The notes beneath the pieces are model-generated. The model saw nothing but the letters and a program-made list of their open reading frames with translations, was not told the origin of the DNA and did not search any database. From contig CM043947.1 of the NCBI GenBank assembly GCA_014529385.2, positions 117,664,087 to 117,728,086 on the forward strand: a stretch of 64,000 bases of DNA. Reading direction: 5' to 3'. Below are positions 11,511 to 23,163 of the stretch, one piece after another (positions within the stretch are counted from its first letter, which is position 1; each line of letters opens with the position of its first letter). Both the position numbers and the translations under genes were made by a program. Source of the DNA: Adiantum capillus-veneris (taxonomy: Eukaryota > Streptophyta > Polypodiopsida > Polypodiales > Pteridaceae).

Positions 11511-11765
11511 TGCTTTGTCCATCGCCCCCCCTGCCCTCCTCTCTCTCTCGCGCAGTCCGCCCCGCCCCCCCCCCCCCTTCCTTTTGTCTATCCCCCCTCC
11601 TAACTATCGCCCCCCCCCCCCCCCCCCCCTTTGTCTATCGCGGGTTAATTTTCAGCCCATAAGTTTTTTATTTATCATTTATAGTCTATCGCCCACCCAC
11701 CCTATCTCCCCCCCCCCCTTTTTTAAATTTTTCAAAACTTTCGCCCCCCCCCCCCCCCCCCCCTT
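11369..11765 (+). repeat. (CT)n followed by several long poly-C tracts
   Basis: A (CT)n run at about 11370-11431 is followed by uninterrupted C runs at about 11474-11509 (roughly 36 C) and shorter ones near 11564, 11610, 11711 and 11744. The minus strand therefore has long G runs. The apparent Pro/Ser-rich or Gly/Arg-rich frames here are translations of these repeats. Confidence 0.85.
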
Positions 11766-13020
11766 CACCAGCCAGTGGCAATTCCATTTTTGTTTATTTT
11801 CTCTTTCTTTGGAAAATTTCGTTTGTTTTACCTTTTGGAAACACCCCTCTAGAAATCTAACTGCCTTGCATTGCATAGCCAGTGTGGAACTGTTCAGAGA
11901 GAGTCCAGGCCTGAGGGCTAAAGAGCACTAAGGTTGGACAAGGACTATGGTTAGCCAAAGTGGGGTCATTGGCCAGCCAAAGCGGAATCCTTTGCTACAT
12001 AGGCTACATTTCAGTTCTGGGTGTGGCTGCAGTGTACAAAGAGGGTCAGATGACATAGAAGAATGTAATGGCAGAAACTCCTAAATTTTAGGGACTGCTA
12101 TTTTTGGACGGCAAAATGTCTTCACGTCATTACGTGCAGTTTGACATGGAGATCATTTTGTTACTCTGTGGCCAAGTCAACAGAGGCTGCAGGTGAGATA
12201 TTTTTAGACCCAAGGGTCTAAAGCGGGAAAATGCACAAATGAGTGACACTTGGCACTCTGAGGCCAGTTTACTACTTAAAGAGAAGGCAAAAACGTGATT
12301 TTCAGCTATGAGCTCGTTTTTTAGTGCTGTCACAGGTGAGAGAGCTTCAACGGAGTGCTGGCTTACCCTCTATGTACAATGAGGTGCAGGATGACATGAC
12401 TTGCACACCTCTCACTGCTCTCTCTCTCCCCTATTCTTTATGGTTATGCCCCTCTAGTGGGCTTTTCATTTGACCAATGTACAGTTATGTGGGTTCATGC
12501 ATGATTGCCGAGGCAAGAGCCTCTTGCACAGGTATTGGATTAGCTAGCGGCTAATCCCCCGCAGGTACAGGTGAATTCGGAGAGGTTTCACGTGCGAAAT
12601 CCCGACCATTCAAAGGGCAAGTAGCCTTACGGGTGCGGGAGCTCGAGGACTTGCTACGGATGCGACCGGCACGCGAAACAGAGCCCGAAACAGTGAATTA
12701 CAGCCTGCTGTGTATGTTTGCAGGTTTAGGGTTTTGGCCCTAAACAGACCCTAATATCCCCAAGAGGTTCGGGGATGCGAGGGGATTGCTGTACAGGTGA
12801 TCTGGCGCATTTTCGAGGCAGAAAACAGAGAATTCAGCGTGCTGCAGATTCTCGCCAGGTTTTGCAAAGTGTCCATATGCGTCGGGAAAGTCATCCAATG
12901 CGTGGGAATACTGACTGTGAAGGGTCCTAGTACAGTTATGCTGCCGAAATCAGGCCAGAACAGTTGAAATTCAGCCAAGATTGTGCGGGGCAGCTTGTAG
13001 GGCACCACAACTTTTATTCC
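11766..13020. other. No gene recognised
   Basis: A GC-richer stretch (12500-12800) has small hairpins such as GATTAGC-TAGCG-GCTAATC near 12537. I find no frame with recognisable protein features and no element ends. Confidence 0.45.
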
Positions 13021-13026
13021 CTCTGT

Positions 13027-13076
13027 TAAAGAATAAAGAAATACCGAAAGGGGCGCCTAATTTAGGGGCCAGTCTG
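13027..13076 (+). repeat. Diverged copy of a motif from the 5839-9840 array
   Basis: AATAAAGAAATACCGAAAGG and the following GGGGCCAGT match the array sequence AATAAAGAGAGAGATACTGA...GGGGCCAGT at reduced identity. As in the array, a (CT)n tract follows (13275). Confidence 0.55.
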
Positions 13077-13271
13077 GTGTCGGTCTTCGCATACAGATGC
13101 ATTCTAGCATCTGTATCCCATTCCCCTCTCTTGTGTCATTATAGCACAGGTAGAATAGACGACTAATAATGGGTGAAAGCTAAATCAAGATTTGAAGTAA
13201 AGTCTACCGCCCTTTTTGAAGTTAACAGACCGGTTACACACCCCCCCTCCCCCCGCCCCCGCCCCCACCTG

Positions 13272-13274
<3 letters not shown>

Positions 13275-13359
<85 letters not shown>
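13275..13359 (+). repeat. (CT)n microsatellite
   Basis: Pure CT run of about 85 bp upstream of the second LINE fragment. Confidence 0.9.
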
Positions 13360-13362
<3 letters not shown>

Positions 13363-13475
13363 CTTCTCAGTAGGCGCGCATTATTCTCCACGGCTGCGTG
13401 CGGCATTGGGCGATCTAATAGAAGCTTCATACGTAGATGATCAGGCTTCTAACCGCCTTCTGACTGGCAGCTTAA

Positions 13476-14468
13476 CACAGCTCCAGGGCTGCAGAAACGC
13501 AGAGGGAGCAGAAGCTGGCGCTCACAAGATCAATCTCCTTTGTACACAGTCTGTGGGATACTACCAGAGACAGATATGCCAGGGTGGCTCTAGAGTCCTC
13601 CAGACAATTAGCTCTTGACGGGAATACATCATGCTGGTATGCTCATATGACATCATGGTTTCAGACACATGGTTTCACCATGGTCAGGTTGCCTCCTTTT
13701 CAATACTCTCTTCAGGCACCCTTGAGGTCTCTGACACGGGTAGAGATTAATAGACTCGTCCGTCAGGATTTGATCCAGCTGGACACGAGGAGGACATGGA
13801 TAGAGCCGTTACAAGAGTTGGGCACAAAGATGGCTTTCTATAGAGAGCATCTTCTCCACCTCACGGGGGATGGGTTTGTAATTCGACCTAGCTATATGGA
13901 CACGCATCTTTCGCATGGATTGCGTTGTGCCATTGGCCAAATACGCACGTCCTCACATCAGCTCGAGATTGAGACTGGCAGATTCAGAGGGACACCAGCA
14001 CATAACAAAATATGCCGCTTATGCCATCTAGAGCCAGAGACAGAAGTACATTACATATGTCATTGCACAGTGTACTATGAGATACGAGGTCGTTTTCACT
14101 GTCTATTCAGAGAAGGTTTTGGGCCTCTATCTAGGGTCATGAATTATGAGGATCAAAGATGTCTTGGGCTTTATCTACTTGAGTTACACAAGCATAGAGA
14201 AACCTTACTGAGGAGAGGTGAAGAGAGACATCCCCAGAGACAGATCACAGATTTCTTTACACTAGATACTCTACACCCAGAAGAACAGACAGAGGAGCAA
14301 CCAGTGACGGTGGAGAGGTCTACCCGCACTACTGGCATTCTCATAGACCGAGCATTGGAGCTAGGGAGATCTAGACGACCCCGAGGGAGGAGAGGAGCTA
14401 CACAATTTCGAAGGAGGCTATGGCAAAGGATTCAAGCCATACTCTTTCGTCGTCCAGAGTGCAGATGA
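13476..14468 (+). pseudogene. LINE ORF2 C-terminal fragment with zinc finger
   Basis: An open plus-strand frame of about 330 codons begins after a stop at 13473-13475. It contains R-D-R-Y-A-R-V, a stretch with W-F-Q-T-H-G-F-T-M, and H-L-S-H-G-L-R-C-A-I-G-Q-I-R-T-S-S-H-Q-L. It then has a zinc-finger-like C-R-L-C-H-L-E-P-E-T-E-V-H-Y-I-C-H-C and an Arg-rich C-terminus. I recognise this as the region downstream of RT in a plant LINE lineage. The RT domain is absent, so the insertion is 5'-truncated. The exact left boundary, somewhere between 13360 and 13480, is not clear. Confidence 0.75.
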
Positions 14469-14664
14469 AGATGGATCTCTACTCCCCTCCCATATTGTCT
14501 TCACATTGTACTGCTTAGTTTAGGATCCCGCAGTATTTATATTTTGTTATCCTAGTTTAATTTATTTTGTTAATCTGACTTTGTATCAGATACACCGCAT
14601 TGTAACTTTCTGGTCTCATAGGTCACTTTGGCCTTTTGAAGACGTTAATATAACATTTCATTTC

Positions 14665-14742
<78 letters not shown>
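14469..14742 (+). repeat. LINE 3' UTR and (TC)n tail
   Basis: The 3' UTR contains GGTCTCATAGGTCA and GACGTTAATATAAC, which resemble the end of the LINE at 7840-7875. It then runs through TTTCATTTCATTT into a (CT)n tract of about 94 bp (14649-14742). Confidence 0.7.
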
Positions 14743-14743
<1 letters not shown>

Positions 14744-16100
14744 AGGATTACATATATGATACATGTCTGATATATATACAGTGATTGTCAAATTACATAG
14801 TCTATGTTAATCAAGAACCGACGAATAATTAAATTAAAACATTTAAAAATAGTAAATGATTAGCGTTATGCATACATTGCTTACAACATGTTTCACAAAA
14901 ATCAGTTGACAGGATCTGCATATTACTTGAAATAAATCAATAACGCAAACGTAAGAAACCACAATGTATGTTATTCATGCCAATTGAAAGGAGTTAAAAA
15001 TTTGGCAGGGAAGTGAATGAAATACCTTAAGTGAGACAGACATGTGGCCTGCGCTGGCAGTGCCAGTTTTGGAAATAGCATTGTGGGCATGAGGAATAAG
15101 TGTTTCATGGGGTTGGTCAACATCGTCATCCTGCACTGCTGATAGCATAATGGGAGATCGTCTTCTGGTGGTGCGATTGGAGAGGGCCCCTAGATTTGGT
15201 GCAAAAAAAGCTGAGTCTGCAAAAGAGTGAGCTAAATTTAGACCAAAGCAAGCGGAGCGCGATGGGCGCGGGGCAAGGCAGAGCTGATGTGGGCGGAAGG
15301 GGAAGAATCTGCAAATACTAAGTGCGACCCGATGCTCTCCCTTAGCGTAGCTTCTGTGCAGCTTCAGAAGTGGAGGACAGCTGCTTTTGAATTGGGCAAG
15401 AGTTCCAAGCGAAAATGCCCACCATTGCGTCTCCCTCTGCTGCAAAGCCGGCGTTACCATATTATTACGTTAATTGATTTTTATTCATCCACGACACGAA
15501 GGTGTGCCGGTATCTTCCTATAAGGTTAAAATGCCCTTTGGATGGGCCCTTTCAAGGTGTGTTGGTCACCTTCATAGTCTACCACACTTCCACTATTGCT
15601 CATTGGACAAATGTCAGATCGTTGTGTGCTACACAATTGCACAGATTTGATTGGCTAAGGCATAAAGACATTCATACCCTTCCTTGTTACCTCAAGGCTC
15701 ATGCACATAGTTGTTTGTCATGATTGTGTGAGAAGGCTACCAACTTTTTAGTTGATGGGCCTAAGATGCTATTCGTAAAGAGGACAAAGAGTTAAGCCAC
15801 TCGGCTCAATCCCAACCCCCCATTAGAACTTTAATGCAACGATCCAACCTTGAAAAGCCACCTCAATAAAAATAGTGTGTTTCAATCTTCAAAAGCACCA
15901 ACGTGCGTAGTCTATTTTTAAAAAAAAATACATCATGTCCAACTCGTTGTTGTTATCAGCTGCTCAATTCCTCATTCATCAACGTGTTCTATGAACCCAC
16001 CTGTTGCTCAAGTAAGTCTCTGTGCACTCTTGCCTCTATGCCATAGTCATAGAGAGAGAGAGAGGGTTGTCTGATGAAGACAAATATAGGAGGATGCAAA
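14743..16100. other. No gene recognised
   Basis: Ordinary AT-rich to mixed sequence. The longest frame (minus strand, 14975-15460) has no recognisable motif and overlaps other equally long frames, so I do not call it. Confidence 0.45.
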
Positions 16101-16105
16101 AACGA

Positions 16106-16108
<3 letters not shown>

Positions 16109-16149
<41 letters not shown>

Positions 16150-16414
16150 TGAGAGAGAGAGAGAGAGAGAGATGCAAGAAGCATTTCTATTTGAAAAGAA
16201 GAGCACACTAACCAATTTTCAATTAATTGCTCGAATGGCCACTTTGCCTCATGGATATGGTGTTATAGGGGTCTTTCCTACCATTGATTTCTTGCAAAAC
16301 ACACTATTATGGAGCATTATGAGTATAAAGAGTAATATTTTGTTATAAGGGTCTTTCCTACCGTTGATTTATTGCAAAACACACTATTATGGAGCAATAT
16401 GAGCATAAAGAGTA

Positions 16415-16502
<88 letters not shown>
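16109..16502 (+). repeat. Microsatellites and an 80-bp tandem duplication
   Basis: The region holds (GT)n at 16109-16146, (GA)n at about 16150-16171, (TC)n at about 16419-16474 and (CA)n at 16475-16502. Between them an 80-bp segment is duplicated in tandem (16261-16340 and 16341-16418), and the second copy runs directly into the (TC)n tract. Confidence 0.85.
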
Positions 16503-16506
<4 letters not shown>

Positions 16507-19500
16507 CACGTTGGAGAGGGGGAAGGCGGAACACACCCAGAACACAACATAATGCCTCACTATAGCACAAGGTATACACAGCATCCCAATCCACTAGAGT
16601 TCACCTCGAAATTCGACACTATCCAACCACCGCTTGCACACGACCATACGCACACACAGTTTGCCATGCATCAAACCAGCCCAATCATCCCGCTTTGCTC
16701 GACTCGCAACCTTCCACACACACACAACCTCTCTCTATCTCTCTTTGCACAACAGACCTCGAGGTGGGCCACACGCTGACACACGCCCACAAGCAAAGAA
16801 GAGAAGGGGGAAGGGGGGATCGATGCCAAGAGACAGCAATGATGGCCTTCCTTCATTCCAACACAATCATTTACAACGTATCCCAAGATGGCACAATCCT
16901 CGACAACATATCCTGGCTCCACCGGTCGCCTCAGCAAACAAACCCTTTAATCGGTCAAAAAGCCCTTTCAAAATTGTGTGCATCTCCTTTTATAGGAGTG
17001 GCTAAAGACCAAAAAGAAAAAAAATTGAGCTCCCTAGCTCATGCAATTCAACTTGGGCCCCTTGTAGCATTTTTTCTTGTATTGCTTACACTTGGCCTTA
17101 CCACTTTTAGCATATTTGCATGGGCCCGCCACATCGGCAAGCTTCCATTCTCTCTCTCTCACTCTTGCCCACATGACTCCTCCCCTTGTCCTTTGTCCAC
17201 TTTGAATTGCTCTCTTGGCTGCCCACTTTATTCGGCTCGGCTTGGAACTCCTTTCCATCTCTCTCATGACCCCTCCCGATTGCACTAGCGAGGTCGCTAG
17301 GGGGGGGGCTTCATTTCTCCCTCTCAAAAACTTTGGGGGCCTTATGAGGCCGCGGGACCTCGCCCTTGGGCGGGCTTGCCACATCATCTGTCTGGCGCGC
17401 CACCAAGTCCGCCTATTGGCGTTAGCCGCTGACGTCCACCAAAAGCGCCTTTGGATCGCCCGGCCACCCATGCAGCACCCCACAGACCCGCCATATCCAC
17501 GCAAGAGAGAGCTCTCTCTCCTCTTCACACTTCAAATGAGGGCCACGCCCTGCCCCAAATGCCTCGGACTCCTACGATGCAAACCCACATGTGGGTTTTT
17601 CATGAGCCACATGGCGGTCACCCATGGACTCACCCCCAAGCTCCTCAAACCTCAAGTTCTTTTTTCTCAAAAAAACTCCCAAGCACTCCAACCTTCTGGC
17701 CCTCTTTCCACTAGCTGCCATTTCTTGCATGTAACTCCTATCACAGGGCCTCAAAATCCCACATGGCTCGTCTCATATCGATCTCGATGCTTTTGGAACT
17801 TGAGGGGCCCTCCAACCAATGCGACCAAAAACTGGAAAAATCATCTGGCATCACCTCACCGTCGCTTGGCACAAACTTCATCTCGCAATAATTCATTGTC
17901 CAGGCATCCATTTGACAATCCGTCACTTTATATCAGCTCCATATAGTGCATGATATCTCTGCAAACCCGATCGAGCTTCAAAAACCACCTAATGGCACGC
18001 TCTTCCAAGCAGTCAAACAGTCACACACCTGGCCCCCGACATAACTTCGAAGCTACGTATCTTAATATCCGTGACTCATATTGCCGATCTGAAAAGAATA
18101 GCACGATCCATAAATCAAGCACTACTCATCTATCCACTGAAACCGGCTCGGACTACCTGGCACCACTTGCCCCGCCCATCTCATATCTGCAATGCACTGC
18201 ACCTTCAACTATCTTAGGCTATGTGGCCTTGTTTGATGAGCAGTCTAGACCTGCTCCTTCAACAACTCAAGCTCTATATTTCTAGGCAAAAAGACTGCAC
18301 CTTGAACCTCTTTCATCTGCCGCCCAAATTAGCCCTTTCCGGAGCCCTTCTTGGCCTATAAACCGCATCAGCCATACACATCCGCTGCTACCTGTCTGCC
18401 CATGATCTTTGTAGCTACTCCTGCTCTTTGCCATGCATCTGCTAGCCTGCACATACCTGCCCATACCATCTTCTATGGTCGATCAACTTTGGTTGCACCA
18501 ACGCATGGCTTTATTGCATATGAGTTAATCTATGCACACTACTATGTACTTTAGTGTGACTGCTAATGTTGTGAAGGAGCAACAACCACATGTTCCATAC
18601 GAAAAAGAATTAGTACATTAGGATTGGTGAGGAACAACTTACAGCTAACATCCACTTTCATCTGCAAGGGACCCACTACATAAATTTGCCTCTGTAATCA
18701 ACCAATCATAAAGTTTCCTCGTAGACTACACAATCCTCGAGGAATTATCCATGACAAAATCTTACAGTTGTTGATACAAGATTCTAATTCCCTCCCCTTT
18801 AAATCTGCAAAGGAATTGTATCATTTGTAGGTATTGTGTACTTTCTAAATTACTCTACATTTTAGCCAAGACTAACTTCTACGCTGTATATTTTTATGTG
18901 TGGTCAAAGCTTGGCTGCCATTTTGCTAAAGGTGTGTATGTGTGGTCAAGGCATTGATACCATTTCTTAAGAGTATAGCCAACAAAGTTGTGAGAGTTGA
19001 ATTGTGTGTCTTTGTTTGAAACATGAATGCCATCAAATGGGTGAAAAAACACCAAGCCAGGGCAACCCTTCCCGCCCTTCCTTTGTTGCTAGCCCTACAC
19101 ATGCCGACAGGCAAATTTATAGTAGCCCTTCCTAAGGACGAGTAGGTTGCTTGATTGGCCCTACCCTAAGGAAGGGCTTATTTTTGCAAAGCTTTCCTAG
19201 AGAAGGGCAACTGCTGAAAGTGCCCTACAGAGATTGAGTTATACCTAGGGGCCTAGGGCATATGCCATGGACTTTGAGAGCCATCTGATGGTTGTTTAAG
19301 CATGCACCTTAAATTTTAAGTATTACTTTGCAGGTCAATTTTTTAAGCACTAGAAATGGCCATGCACCTTAAAACTTAAAAGTTAAATATCCCTTTATAG
19401 GAAAATTTTCAACGCACTTGTAGTGCTAAGGGTAGAAGCAAAATTCAAATTGTGAAGTGCGAAGTTCAAACCTGAAGGCTGAAAGTTGAAATGTTGGCGA

Positions 19501-20520
19501 CTTTTCCGCCATGAGTCGACGTCTAGTGGCAAGTTGTGGGTGATGGCAAGACATCTCTCGTAGGCCCGATGGACACTAGCATGGAAAGCAAGTTCATGGT
19601 TTAAGGGAAAATCAAGAAGCTGCCAAGAGGGGTATCAACTTTTTGGAGGTGTTTAGTTTGCAACATGTATTTCTACATCAGTATTGCAGTCCGATTTACC
19701 AAATTTGTGTTGTCAACATTTAGGACACGGTTGTTCGGCTTGGAGATTGTAGCATGCTTTTGTGCAAGCACTATAGGGTAGAGGAGCCAGTAAAAAACCG
19801 AGTGCCTCTTTAAGGACCCCCCCCATTTGTTTAATAACACAAGGGTCCAATTTAGGTGCACAAGCAACCCAAGTTGGGGCAGTTTACAGCAGACGTGGTG
19901 GAACCTCATTCGTTATGGCAGTAGTTCAAGACTTGTTGGCGCCCGCATCTCTAATTACCCCCCTAGGTAGTCTTCTATTCACCCCCATTTCTTTGGAAAG
20001 GATTTTGAAATCGCTGTCGCATTTGAGCTGTGGAGTAGCAATCGGACTACCGTCTTTTGCTGCAGATGCGCGAGGTCATGACGGATCAGACGCACCCTCC
20101 CATGCCTAAAATGGTTTTGTGTAGCTTGAGCTTGAGGTGCCAAGATTTCAGCGCCTCTAAACTAGCTCCTCTACCCTACCCAGAATCAAATCGATTTCTC
20201 CACTAACATTTCATTGGTAAGATGGTTATGCTACTTGACACAGCTTTCTATGGATTGAGAAATCTATTGTGTTTCCCCAACTCCCCTTGTCAACTGGAAT
20301 ATTTCCATCTTTCTAGTAAGTTGTATTTATTTATATTGGATCCCTTATGTCAAGGAGAGTCAAAATATTTTTGACTTACCTGCTCATTTTGGTATGCGAT
20401 TTGTGTGGAGTATTGAGGCAACGGGGAATTTGTCTTTATGTTGAGCCAAGTGCCATTCTCATGTGGTCTCTCAATGTACGCATTGATATCATCTTTGGAT
20501 TCTCTTCATGTTATAAATGG
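16503..20520. other. No gene or element recognised
   Basis: 16.6-18.5 kb is C-rich on the plus strand and has several overlapping long frames (for example 17215-17946), none with a recognisable domain. 18.5-20.5 kb is AT-richer. No LTR pair, TIR or tRNA-like fold was evident. This may be old element or intergenic sequence. Confidence 0.4.
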
Positions 20521-20523
20521 AGT

Positions 20524-20680
20524 GGAGATTTGAACCAAGGACTTGTGTGACCATGTCTCGACTTTTTGACACATCTATCGAGGTTTGTGGCATGGAGATT
20601 TGAATCGAGGACTTGCATGACCATGTATGGACTTTTTGACACATCTATCGAGGTTTGTGGCATGGAGATTCATTAAACTT
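20524..20680 (+). repeat. 70-bp tandem repeat, two units plus a partial
   Basis: Units start with GGAGATTTGAA at 20524 and 20594, and a truncated third starts at 20664. Spacing is exactly 70 bp. Confidence 0.8.
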
Positions 20681-20740
20681 CTACAATAGAGTTTATCAAG
20701 TTATGGTTTTGTTTCTAAAATGACCATTCTGAATTCTCGT

Positions 20741-20886
20741 AGGCAGGCTCCAGTAGAAGAGGCATCTTCTACAACAAGATGGAGTGTGTTTGTGAGTGCT
20801 AAGAATCTTGTAGCCGGTGACTCGGTGTTATTCATTAAGTAATGAACCAAGGATTTGTAAGGGAGAATACTACTTGGAACTTCAAA
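20741..20886 (+). pseudogene. Auxin response factor (ARF) B3-domain fragment
   Basis: The plus strand reads K-R-H-L-L, a one-base frameshift, then [22 protein letters not shown], followed by stops and a weaker match ending near L-L-G. ARF proteins bind auxin response elements through a B3 domain, and the segment [26 protein letters not shown] is one of its most conserved parts. Only about 30 residues remain, with a frameshift, a G-to-R change and in-frame stops, so this is a dead fragment. It ends about 30 bp from a copia LTR. The rest of the ARF gene is not visible upstream. Confidence 0.8.
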
Positions 20887-20914
20887 GTAACAGTGCATAG
20901 ACTTATGAATTCTT

Positions 20915-21141
20915 TGTTGGAATTACGATTGCATGAAAACACACACAGCTTGGAGAAGATGAAGGAAGCTCAAGGCACACAACAGAGAGTGTATTATTAA
21001 GTGTGCAGTGGAAATATAAGTTAGCCCTAGAGTGATGGGCGTATATACAATGCATGGGGGGGAAGTCCCTATTGAGGGGGAAAATGCCACGACGGTCCTA
21101 AGTGTGTTCACACACATCACTACCACATGTATATGGTAACA
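20915..21141 (-). repeat. 3' LTR of the copia element
   Basis: The boundaries are inferred from TGTTGGAATT at 20915 and GGTAACA ending at 21141. In sense orientation this LTR starts TGTTACC and ends AATTCCAACA, typical of copia LTR tips, and it abuts the polypurine tract. No second copy lies in the window. Confidence 0.65.
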
Positions 21142-21154
21142 AATCCCCCCTGGG
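21142..21154 (-). other. Polypurine tract of the copia element
   Basis: Minus strand CCCAGGGGGGATT, directly upstream of the inferred 3' LTR. Confidence 0.65.
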
Positions 21155-21680
21155 AGTGATGTGGCGAACGAGAGCTGGCACATAGAGCATAGGGAAGTAC
21201 CATGCCTTGAGGACATGATCGGCCACAAAGGGGAGTAAGCCCAAAGCTTTGCAAAAAGCTTTGAACTTCTCACGAGACAATGCCTTTGTGAAAATATCTG
21301 CAAAATTGTCTTGTGTTGGCACATAAGCCAAGCTAATCTCTCCTGCTGAGAGCCTCTCCCTTAAATAGTGGTAATGCACCTCAATCTCACCTCAATGTGC
21401 TTTGTACGAGCATGAAAAATTGGGTTCCTCGCAACTGCCAATGCGCTCTGATTGTCAGTGTAGATAGTGTTGGCAGTGCCAACACCCAAATCAACCATAA
21501 GGCATCTGAGTCATACACACTCAACCATAGCTGTGAAGACTTCCTTGTACTCAGCCTCACAAATGGAAGTGGCCACAATAGGTTGCTCTTGCTCAACCAT
21601 GAGATACATGAACTACCGAGCATGAAACAAAAACCACTTTGTGGACACTTGTGTGTCAAAACAACCAGCTCAATCTGAGT
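21155..21680 (-). pseudogene. Copia RNase H domain (broken)
   Basis: The minus strand gives H-Y-H-Y-L-R-E-R, then S-L-A-Y-V-P-T-Q-D-N-F-A-D-I-F-T-K-A-L-S, the highly conserved end of copia RNase H. The preceding part (21387-21660) is in another frame. Confidence 0.8.
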
Positions 21681-22990
21681 CTAAAAAAGCATGTAATTCT
21701 AGTGGCAATGATCCCCCTTTGGGACAAAGCAAACCAAGATGTAAAGTGCCACTCAAGTAGTAAAAAATCCTCTTGACAGTCTGCCAATGCTTAGTTCTTG
21801 GGCTATGCATGAATCTACTGACCTCTGAGACTACAAATTGAATATCCGACCTCGTGTTGCATACATAAATAAGGAAGTCAACATTAGTTTGGTAAAGAGT
21901 GACATTGGTAGGATCACCAGCATCATGAAGACTCAATTTCAAACCTGTTTCCATGGGAGTGGCAATAGGTTTACGATCCTCGAGTCCAAACTTACATAGC
22001 AATGTTTCTATGTAACTTGTCTGACAAAAGGAAATACCACCATCACATTGCTTAAATTGTAAACCCAAGTAATGATGCAACAGTCCCAAATCTTCCATCT
22101 TAAAAGTGGCATTCAACTTGTCCTTAAATTCAACAATATGTTTCTCATTTGGTCTAGTGATCAAGAAATCATCCACATAGAGAATGACAATGACAAGTAC
22201 ATCACCCTCACACTTTACATACAATGTGCTTTCTGTTACAAAAGCCTCGATTGACCAAATGAGTGTCAGCCTTCTCAAACCAACCACGAGGGGATTGCTT
22301 CAACCCATACAAAGCCTTCTTACATTTGCACACTTTATCTTCCTGCCCTTTAATGACAAAACCGTGAGGCTGCGTTACATAAACTTCCTCAAATATGTCA
22401 CCATTTAAGAAAGCAGTAACAATGTCAGACTAATGTACATCCCAACCAAAATGAGCTGCCAATGCACATAGAAAACGCATAGTAGTCATACGACAAGTGG
22501 GAGAAAAAGTCCCTTCATAATCTATGCCTTTTTGTTGTGCATAACCCTTTGCAACAAGTCAAGCCTTATAGCGATCAATCTCACCATCCGACTTGCATTT
22601 CAACTTGTAAACCCACTTTGTACCAATGGCCATTTTGCCAAGAGCCAAATCACATAAAGTCCATGTGTCATTTTCATAAGTGCATCATATTTAGATTGCA
22701 TGGCAACCATCCAATTTTTTGAATTATGTGCTTCATCAAAAGACAGAGGTTCCTCAACATCATGTAAGCTAGACATAGACAAAGCATAACAATTTGATAC
22801 AGAAGATGCATGGCGAGAACCTTTATGAGTATGACTAGACAAAGGTGCATCCAATTTTGTCATGCAAAGTATGCACCAGCCATTTAGGCATACCTCTAGC
22901 CTACACATTCTTAGTCCTTTCCTCATCAAGTACATCATGTACATTTGCATCAGTGATAGGCTGATTTGTAACATTTTCAAAAAACCCCAT
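21670..22990 (-). pseudogene. Copia reverse transcriptase (broken)
   Basis: The sense order is P-L-S-F-D-E-A-H-N-S-K-N-W near 22740, the region around K-W-V-Y-K-L-K near 22600, then the G-L-K-Q-S-P-R-G-W-F motif near 22290. The catalytic I-L-Y-V-D-D-F-L-I lies near 22170, with H-Y-L-G-L-Q further on. All four are classic copia RT signatures. The frame changes several times. Confidence 0.85.
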
Positions 22991-23163
22991 AGATTGTACA
23001 TTTGCCTCATTGAAATTTACATTCAAACTTCCACCACTGAAAAGAGGTAACAAAGTGTCATAAATGTCCTGTGAGCTTACATTACTGTCTCTAGTACATG
23101 ACAACAAGGGTTGAACAGAATCTTCCACAAACACAACATCCCGTGAGGCCAAGATATGTTTGT

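Noticed and set aside
11221-11931. 236-codon Pro/Ser-rich frame
   Set aside because: Most of it translates CT and poly-C runs, and three overlapping frames look equally open.
13420-13460. Y-V-D-D-Q resembling an RT active site
   Set aside because: No other RT motif surrounds it, and the frame differs from the real LINE frame that opens at 13476.
14975-15460. 161-codon minus-strand frame
   Set aside because: No recognisable motif, overlapping frames on both strands, and no element context.
17215-17946. 243-codon plus-strand frame
   Set aside because: The region is C-rich with overlapping long frames, and I recognise no domain, start context or splice pattern.
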